NCBI GenBank assembly: GCA_030704615.1
Contig: CM060734.1
Coordinates: 21,328,001 to 21,392,000 of the forward strand
Origin: Takakia lepidozioides
Lineage: Eukaryota > Streptophyta > Takakiopsida > Takakiales > Takakiaceae
Direction of reading: 5' to 3'
Length of the DNA stretch: 64,000 nt
The notes beneath the pieces were generated by a model. It worked only from the letters and a program-made list of their open reading frames with translations, searched no databases and was not told where the DNA came from. Shown piece by piece: positions 57,121 to 64,000 of the stretch; the stretch's first letter is position 1; each line of letters opens with the position of its first letter. Made by a program: the position numbers and the translations under genes.

Positions 57121-57966
57121 CAGAAGGGCTCTAGTTCAAAGACCCCTACCATTCCTGCAGCCCCAATCTCTCCTGGTGGCCAAGGCTGGTTGTATGGGAC
57201 TGTCGAGCAGATGTACCCTATATCATCATCATCCTTCCAGCAGCCTGCATCAGGAGGCAATTACAACCAACAGCCTCAGTACATACAGAGTCCCCAAAGC
57301 CCACAGACAGGTAATTTCAACCAGCACCCCCCCCCCCCCCCCCCCCCCATGCCGGGTTACTTGAAACCATACTCGAATTTGCCACCCTCACAGCAGCCCC
57401 ATTTCCAGGGTGCTCCGGTGCAGTTTGGAAACCAGCCTGGCTTTCACAACTTTGGGAGCAACAACCAGCCTCTTGTGTTGCCATTTCCTTACCAACAACA
57501 ACAGAGCCAACATGGTGGTATAATGGGGCAAGTTGTCCATCCAAATTTGGGGCTTGTGGGAGGATGGGATGCTGGACCTGTAGGTGATGCTGTCGTCAAG
57601 GGCGAAGCAGCAGCAAATGATGTAAAGCCAGTGGTGGAGGGGGCAGCAGCAAAGGCGCGGAGGGCAGAGCTTCGACGGGAAGCAAGGAAAGACGATAAGG
57701 ACTTGCAGGAGCAGTGGAAGCGCAGTGCCTCAGAAGGTCAGCCTGTCTACACAATTACTACTACTGAGATAGGTGACATTGCGAAGGGGAAGTTGAAATG
57801 GCAAACGAAGATAAAAGGCCATGATGTGATACGCTGTCTTGACTTTGGGGCCAGGGGAATTAAACACCAGAATGAGGATAAGATAAATTTCATTGTCAAG
57901 GAGATGCAAATTGAATTCCGGTATGCACCATTTCCTCTGAAGGCAAACATAGTTCGTACTACATAA
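57121..57966 (+). CDS. Hypothetical Gln/Pro-rich protein
   Basis: An open frame from an acceptor-like site to TAA at 57,964-57,966; the first ATG in frame is near 57,190. The N-terminal half is rich in Gln, Pro, Asn and Ser with a C18-like run coding polyproline (57,330-57,347). The middle has a charged helix (RRAELRREARKDDKDLQEQW). The C-terminal part (GKLKWQTKIKGHDVIRCLDF) looks folded but is unrecognised. Such low-complexity N-termini occur in RNA-binding and transcription-related proteins, but no function can be given. Confidence 0.4.
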   Translation, partial: QKGSSSKTPTIPAAPISPGGQGWLYGTVEQMYPISSSSFQQPASGGNYNQQPQYIQSPQSPQTGNFNQHPPPPPPPMPGYLKPYSNLPPSQQPHFQGAPVQFGNQPGFHNFGSNNQPLVLPFPYQQQQSQHGGIMGQVVHPNLGLVGGWDAGPVGDAVVKGEAAANDVKPVVEGAAAKARRAELRREARKDDKDLQEQWKRSASEGQPVYTITTTEIGDIAKGKLKWQTKIKGHDVIRCLDFGARGIKHQNEDKINFIVKEMQIEFRYAPFPLKANIVRTT

Positions 57967-58099
57967 TGAATTTCATGAAGAGTGAGAGATCTCGCTGGAT
58001 GAGAGAATGGACTGCACACAATCCCAGGCCCGATGATTGTCACGGACATAGCCCAGAGGGACTTACCAGGAGTAAATACCAAAAATTACCAAGTTATCA

Positions 58100-58697
58100 T
58101 GTTACCGGAAGTTACCATGACTTACCATGGTTTATCATGATCTACCATGATTTATCATGATCTACCATGATTTATCATGATCTACCATGATTTATCATGA
58201 TCTACCATGATTTATCATGATCTACCATGATTTACCATTACTTACCATGTTACCGAAAGTTTCACCAAATTACCAAGAGTAACTTGGAAAACTGCTCAGG
58301 AAACTTCTCCATCAAGATACCTCATTTGTTTAAGGAAGCTTCTCCATCAAGAAACCTCCATAAGGGAAGCTTCTTAGGAGATTTCTTAGTAGCCAGTATA
58401 TATAGGAGGCGAGACTGGACACTCTTCAGTCTCGCCAACACCAGTTCAAGCTACTCTTGTTTCCAGTTCCCAGTACTCTTGCCCAGTTTCTAGTATCTGG
58501 TACTCCAGTCCAGTTTCCAGCATTCCAGTATTCAAGTCGTGTTCCAATATATTGTACTCTTGTTCATTGTTATAAAGATCATCTTGATTCATATTTACTC
58601 ATCGTGCATACGCCCACGCCGACCTTGATTTCTTGTCTAGTCTTGCACCTCTAGTCTGATCTCTTGTTTGTGTTCAGTCATGTTCTTGTCCTTGACA
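58100..58697 (+). repeat. Putative 5' LTR of the second-lineage element
   Basis: About 598 bp, from TGTTACCGG to CCTTGACA. TATATATAGG at about 58,397 is a TATA box. GTTTGGCGAGACTC right after the end may be the primer site. Only one LTR is visible, so its ends are not proven. Confidence 0.5.
58118..58240. repeat. 20-bp minisatellite in the LTR
   Basis: Five to six copies of CTACCATGATTTATCATGAT. The unit contains ATCATGAT, itself a short palindrome. It lies in the U3 part of the putative LTR, upstream of the TATA box. Confidence 0.9.
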
Positions 58698-58732
58698 GTT
58701 TGGCGAGACTCAAGTAAGGCACATTTGCGGAG

Positions 58733-59720
58733 ATGGTCGCCACATTGCAGAGTCTTCAGCTCCAGATGCAAGAACTTCGTGCCTCTACTGCCCAACTACA
58801 AGTTGATCAGTCTCAAGATCTTGGCAACGCTCTCAATAATTTGCAACAACAAATTTCAGAGTTGAAGAAGTCGAACAATGGATCTTCAACCTTACAAGTC
58901 CATACTACAACAAATCTTACTGCAACGGTTCCTCCAAATCTTCAACAGATTACAAGGGAACCAAAGGTCAGCATGCCCGAAAAATTTGATGGGACGAGAT
59001 CAAGATTTCGCGGTTTTGTTCAACAAGTACGATTGTTCCTACGACTATATCCACAATGCTACCCTGATGAAGGTATTCAAGTGGGATTCGTGGGCACCCT
59101 TCTATCAGGCACTGCCCTATCTTGGTTTGCACCGCTATTAGAGAAAAATTCGCATTTACTATACAATTTTGAAGCGTTCATGTCCGAGTTCACTACAACG
59201 TTTGGAGATAATGATAGAGAGAGTTGCAGAGACAAAGATGTGAAATCTTTGACAAGGAGCACGTCCAACTTCCGTTTATGCTGCCGAATTTTGACAACTT
59301 GCGTGCGACCTCGACTGGAATGAGAAGAGCCTTATTAGTCAGTTTCAATGTGGCCTAAAAGAGGATGTAAAAGATTTATTGCTGACAATGCCAAATGTGA
59401 GTACACTGAGCGAATTCATCACCCAAGTCATTGCATGTGATAATCGTTTGTTCGAAAGACGTCAAGAGAAGCGATCTGGATGGTCGACGACGCACCATGC
59501 CGCTGCTACTACGACACCAAACACAACGATCCATCAGACATCCGGTAATGATCCTATGCAGATTGATGCTGTCCGATTCAAGCCATTGACGCCACAAGAA
59601 AAACAAAGATGGCGCTCGAATGGATTATGCCTTTATTGCGGATAAGATGATCACATAGCATTAAATTGCCCCAACAAGAGAAGATTCAAAGCTCGGGGCA
59701 CAACTCAAGTGTTCGATACG
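58733..59720 (+). pseudogene. Gag of the second-lineage element
   Basis: Starts MVATLQSLQLQMQELRA with a heptad-like coil, then PEKFDGTRSRFRGFVQQVRL (capsid), GTLLSGTALSWFAPLLE, and after a frame break near 59,260 QIDAVRFKPLTPQEKQRW. The zinc knuckle reads CLYCG, then a TAA in frame, then DDHIALNC, so the CCHC finger is split by a stop at 59,642. Confidence 0.65.
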
Positions 59721-61600
59721 AGGAGGTCGAAAAACGAAGATGTCCAGTCACAGTAGGGACCATGCGGCTGGACACCCCAAATTCCTCACCAAAAAAAGGT
59801 CTCTTTCTACCTCCAGACCCTATACCTTGTTTCACAGTTCCAGTAAAAATCAAGATGCAAAATCGAGATATCTCCGTAAAAGCACTTTTGGACTCGGGCA
59901 CTTCAGCGTGTTTTATTGACAAAGACTTTGTGAAACAACACAATTTAACGCTCGTAAGAAATAAATTCTCGGCCCCTGTTGAAGTCATCGATGGACGACC
60001 GTTAGCATCAGGAAATATTGACCATGAAACTCGACCCCTTGAAGTGAAGCTTAAAAATCAAGTATCATAGATTATTTTCAATGTCATCCAGTCTCCAACG
60101 AATCCTGTGATCCTTGGACTTCCCTGGTTTATACTGCATAATCCTGACATCGACTGGCGATCACGAAAAATTTCGGCAAGACAAAAATGCAAAAGTACCA
60201 AAGGTATTCAACCCCTGTTTCTTGGAGCTAGAGCCTTCATGAGAGCTACGAAGAAAGACGCGACATTTGCACTTTATGAGACTCCGATCAAAACCACAAC
60301 AGACCAAGGTACTTCGACATTACCCACTCAATATCAAGATTTCAAGGATGTCTTCGAAAAGAAAAATGCAGACATGTTGTCAGAACATCGACCTTATGAT
60401 TGTGCAATTGAGTTGCAAGAAAGAGCTCAACCACCATTTGGCCCGATCTACAATTTATCCCAGACGGAACTGGCTGCTTTACACGAATACATTGATGAAA
60501 ATTTGTCAAAGAATTTCATTCGACATTCAAAATCACCCGCGGGAGCACCTATCTTATTTGTGAAGAAGAAGGACGGATCGTTACGCATGTGTGTGGACTA
60601 TCATGGACTCAACAAAGTCACTATAAAAAATAGTTACCCACTACCGTTGATTTCCGGACTCCTCGATCAACTTGGACAAGCAAATTTTTTCACAAAGATC
60701 GACTTGAGAGGAGCTTACAACCTTGTACGAATAAGAGAAGGAGACGAATGTAAGACTGCTTTCGCACAAGATACGGACATTTCGAATACAATGTTATGCC
60801 TTTTGGTCTTACAAATGCTCCAGCAATTTTTCAACACATGATGAATGACATTTTTTGAGAATTTTTAGATGACTTTGTAGTCATCTATTTGGACGACATT
60901 TTGATATTTTCACAGAATGAAGAAGAACATGGTCGCCATGTACGCCTTGTCCTTGATAAATTGAGGGAAAAAAGACTATATGTCAAGTTGGAAAAATGTA
61001 TTTTCCACCAATCTGAAGTCGAATTTTTGGGCTACATTATTTCCGACAAATGAGTCTTTATGGATCAGAAGTAAATACAAACTATTATCGAGTGGATTAA
61101 ACCAACTTCGGTCCAAGATGTACAATGTTTTCTAGGATTTGCAAATTTCTATAGAATCTTCATCAAGGACTACTCCAAAATTGCTGCACCATTGACACGA
61201 CTCACAGGGAAGGACAAATTTGTATGGGACGAGAAGGCTGACCAAGCATTTGAAAGGCTGAAGCAGGCATGTACAACGGCTCCAATACTGGTACATCCAG
61301 ACCCATCTAAACCATTCTTTTTGGAAGCAGATGCATCGGACTTTGCACTTGGCGCGATACTCTCTTAACACGGTGCAGATGGCTGACTTCACCCAGTTGG
61401 TTTTCGTTCTCGCAAATTTTTTGCTGCGGAGATCAATTATGAAATCCATGACAAAGAACTTCTAGTGATTATCGATGCTTTTGAGGAGTGGCGTCATCTA
61501 TTGGAGGGAGCTAAACATCAAGTCACTGTCTATACCGATCACAAAACCTTGAGTATTTTATGAGTGTTCGTGTTTTAAATCGACGTCAAGCGAGATGGAG
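59721..61600 (+). pseudogene. Protease, reverse transcriptase and RNase H of the second-lineage element
   Basis: Protease: VKALLDSGTSACFID near 59,875. A TAG at about 60,068 separates it from the reverse transcriptase, which shows [77 protein letters not shown] near 60,885 and [12 protein letters not shown]. RNase H: FFLEADASDFALGAILS and [13 protein letters not shown]. At least five stops and one or more frame changes lie between 60,780 and 61,570. The match ends at about 61,600 before any integrase. Confidence 0.7.
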
Positions 61601-62274
61601 TATGTCACTAGCAAGGTTATAACTCAGGTTTGGGACTTCATGCTTGGAGCACCTTTGATTTTTTCCTGATAGTGGCTTAGAGAATATGGAGGAGAGAGAA
61701 TGGAGATGAAGGAGGTTTTATGGAGATGATGTGATTGAAGACTGTGGGGAGGAGGCTACCATTTGAAATGTTGGTGCTGGAGATATGGTAATTAAACACG
61801 GAGCTAGCAGCTGTTTGAGGTATCTGGTGATGAAGCAATTGGGTGTAACTGCTGCAACCTGCCCCTGATGTCTACTATACGTCTTTGGGTATTTTGTCAA
61901 TCACTAACTTGTAGCATCTCCATGTTAGGTCAATCATTTTGTGGACGCTGCTATACGCTTGGTGGAAAGGCTCAGACCTCTGCAGCAATTAACCATGAAC
62001 TGAAGTAGGGAAAATTAATCCGTACGCTTTCTTTTGGTTCCTTAAAGATGGGTTTCCATTAGGTGTAGTAGCTGTTTGTGTCGTTTTGATATTTAGTTGT
62101 TGTGGCTGCTTGTAATGACTGACCAGGAGCTGAATAGGTAGACTATTGTTGTCGTGATTGAACACAAGCTGCAGCTGAAGGGGGGAAACGTGTGGATTTA
62201 GTTTTGGCTTCATCATGAATGGCGCATCACCCAGAGTAGCAGCTGTAGCTGTTCTTGTTCTCCTCGATGTTTGA
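61601..62274. other. Unassigned sequence
   Basis: No conserved ORF. A repeated word GTAGCTGTTTGTGTCG/AGCAGCTGTAGCTGTT is seen around 62,070 and 62,240. Confidence 0.35.
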
Positions 62275-62400
62275 GTGTGGGGAGGTTGGAAGTCATGGAA
62301 ACAAGGGGTTAAAGTTTATTTATGGGTCGTGGCAAGTCTGATTATTTTACATACTCGAATGCAGTTGCATTCATTTGTACATGTCTCTTCATTGGTGGCC

Positions 62401-63195
62401 ATGGCTGCTAACCATCATTCGTGTCAACGAGAGGTTAAGGACACGATGGCGTTGGTGCTCAAAGCAATGAGTGATGCTGCCATGGTTCTTAAAGCGTCGC
62501 CTTCCCGTGGGCAAGAAGCTCCTACAGACACCGGTAAATTACCTCCTGCCTCAACTATTGCTAGAAAGAGTCTAGGATCTGCATTTAAAGATGCAGAAGA
62601 GGGGGGGGGTCACCTGCTGGGGGCCTTGCCGAGCCACCCAACGCAAAAGTAATTCCGCTCGAGTCCAAGGAGTGCGGTTCAGAACGTGAAGTAGAGGTTG
62701 TATAGCTGGAGAGTAGCAAGAAGATGAAGGGAGGAGGCAAGGAAACGGGAGAAGCCCTTACAAAATGCTTTGGGGAAAGTGAAGTGGCATGCGCAATGCC
62801 TGGTGGGACACATATAGCGTCTGATGATCCCAGTAAATCCAAAGATTCTGGTTCACAATGTAAGGAAAAGGTTGCAGAGATGGACAACAACAAGAGGGTG
62901 AAGGGAGGAGCTAAGGAAAAAGGTAAAAGAAGAGGCGGGGTCCCGGTGAAGTTGAAAGCAGGGCAGACTCTGAACCTTTCCTCATCTGCAACTGCTTTGG
63001 AAAGTCAAGTTGCACAAGGGGAGAGTTATCAGGGAGGAAGGGTAAGGGTGGGGGGGGTGCAAAGAGGAAAATAGGTGGCAGAGCCCAGCAGCTGCCGTCT
63101 GATGGTGGTGAAGATGTCCCCACTCTAGAGGGCACCCACAGTATGGAGAGCAAACATTCCTCACCTGGCAAAGTACACCATTCAGAACAAGAGGT
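62401..63195 (+). CDS. Hypothetical lysine/serine-rich protein, frameshifted
   Basis: The frame from ATG 62,401 reads MAANHHSCQREVKDTMALVL and continues to a G8 run at 62,601, after which a second frame (62,724-63,074) is rich in Lys, Gly and Ser (KRVKGGAKEKGKRRGGVP). It ends near a donor-like GAG/GTAATATT at 63,193. Composition suggests a nuclear, disordered protein. A slip in the G run or at G8 near 63,050 may explain the frame changes. No family is recognised. Confidence 0.35.
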
Positions 63196-63733
63196 AATAT
63201 TTCTTCCTATCCATCAATTTATTACCTCAACGCATTCCTCTCTTAATGTTGGCTTGAAACAATGGAAAGGTATGTTGGTTGCCTTTGTTGGAGCTCATGG
63301 CAGGTGATGACAACTGATGACATTAGCTTGGATGGTTGCAGCACTGAGAGCCTTGGTAGCTACAAAGGGGGTTGATGTGAACAGTAGCATTTTTGCGCTT
63401 TGTACCATGTTGTCTGACTCATGGGTACGTGTTTTTTTGGGGGCAGAGGTCTGACTTACAATGCAAGGAACTGTGTGATGTACGGCCAACAACCAACCGG
63501 CCTGCAACTTGAAGACATGTCAGTGCTGCTTGGGTTGAGAGTGCCCCATCCGCAGCGGTAATTTGATCTCTCCTTGATGTTTGTAGTTTTCGAACATTGT
63601 GGTTTTATTGCAAGTACGTATTGTGGAGACTAGACTGTTCGTTTCATATGTTGGTGTGATTTGAAGTCTGAACTGTCGATATTTAAACTGCTGGTGTGTT
63701 GGCATGCAATTTAAGAAATGATACAAGGTCTAT
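63196..63733. other. Probable intron or intergenic
   Basis: No conserved ORF. It lies between two plus-strand coding signals. Confidence 0.3.
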
Positions 63734-63973
63734 TTGCGCAGCTTTAAGAAAGCACGTCTGGTTGTTGGTTGGGGCAAGGTTGTTGGGGTTTATGGCAAAG
63801 TGGGCTCGTTGCCAGATGGGTACTATAGTGTTGAAGTTGAAAATGCTATTGAGCCAACACACCTTATACCTTCTTGCAACACCGAGGCTTCTGATAGTGA
63901 GGTCACTTTGGGTGACATGGTAGGCACCACCGTTCTGTGGAACTACAAGTTCCTGAATTCATTCACGAAATGA
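63734..63973 (+). CDS. Hypothetical C-terminal exon, transposon-associated domain-like
   Basis: Reads KKARLVVGWGKVVGVYGKVG, GYYSVEVENAIEPTHLIP and TLGDMVGTTVLWNYKFLNSF, then a stop. The order (a G-rich turn, GYY-V-V, then T-GD-VG-T-W) is like a small domain found near the ends of plant transposon-derived proteins. That likeness is by eye only. It may be the last exon of the lysine-rich gene before it. Confidence 0.35.
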   Translation: MRSFKKARLVVGWGKVVGVYGKVGSLPDGYYSVEVENAIEPTHLIPSCNTEASDSEVTLGDMVGTTVLWNYKFLNSFTK

Positions 63974-64000
63974 TTCCGATGTTCTCTTGACATGTCCACA

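Larger units (their letters stand above)
58100..61600 (+). mobile_element. Ty3 element of a second lineage, decayed, 3' part missing
   Basis: The 5' LTR (58,100-58,697) is followed by gag, protease, reverse transcriptase and RNase H on the plus strand. There is no integrase and no 3' LTR within the window. The LTR start TGTTACC, the gag type and the YLDD active site differ from the chromoviruses above and recall the Tf1/sushi group, which is inference. Many in-frame stops show it is old. Confidence 0.65.

Overview
This window looks like nuclear DNA of a streptophyte (a green plant in the wide sense, possibly a charophyte alga or an early-diverging land plant). The reasons are a DUF7733-type membrane-protein gene with a GT-AG intron, plant-type Ty3 chromoviruses primed by initiator methionine tRNA, a hAT transposase with a DUF659 domain, a LINE tail with a plant-type zf-RVT domain, and a MULE transposase with a SWIM finger. 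Species cannot be fixed from sequence alone. Most of the 64 kb is mobile DNA and palindromic satellite; only a few loci look like host genes.

Layout. 1-18.7 kb alternates a GC-palindrome/AT-spacer satellite (family A: 1-365, 7,977-11,995, 15,660-15,985, 17,845-18,675) with broken coding loci: a protein-kinase-like gene (1.3-2.3 kb), four long hairpins (2.5-3.8 kb), ~120-bp tandem repeats (3.9-5.2 kb), a coiled-coil/RING gene (5.3-7.3 kb), a hAT transposase (12.4-15.2 kb) and a LINE tail (16.4-17.8 kb). 20.9-21.9 kb holds the DUF7733 gene, the best host gene. 22.5-23.7 kb holds unrecognised exon-like pieces. 24.7-27.8 kb is copy 1 of a multi-exon gene with a ParB-like motif, broken by stop codons.

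28.6-53.8 kb is a nested set of insertions that can be read from target-site duplications. A chromovirus (LTR1, minus strand, 5-bp TSD CAACT) sits in a ~97-bp palindromic satellite (family B). Its 5' LTR is split by an 18.9-kb Mutator-like element (34,702-53,608, 9-bp TSD CCCCACTAA, terminal inverted repeats). That element carries its own transposase (49.2-52.8 kb, plus strand), palindromic arrays, and copy 2 of the ParB-motif gene. The 3' half of copy 2 encodes a beta-class N4-cytosine/N6-adenine DNA-methyltransferase-like domain. A second chromovirus (LTR2) has inserted in copy 2 and removed its ParB-like segment. A truncated third chromovirus (54.0-56.1 kb) abuts the outer array.

56.2-58.0 kb has two low-complexity hypothetical coding regions. 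58.1-61.6 kb is a decayed Ty3 element of a different lineage on the plus strand, with a minisatellite in its LTR. 62.3-64.0 kb has a lysine-rich ORF and an exon with a transposon-associated flavour.

The most interesting proposal is the Mutator-like element with a ParB plus beta-class DNA-methyltransferase cargo, whose intron and flanks carry self-complementary satellite arrays. One-base indels break almost every conserved reading frame here, including the host DUF7733 gene, so part of the apparent decay may be sequence error.
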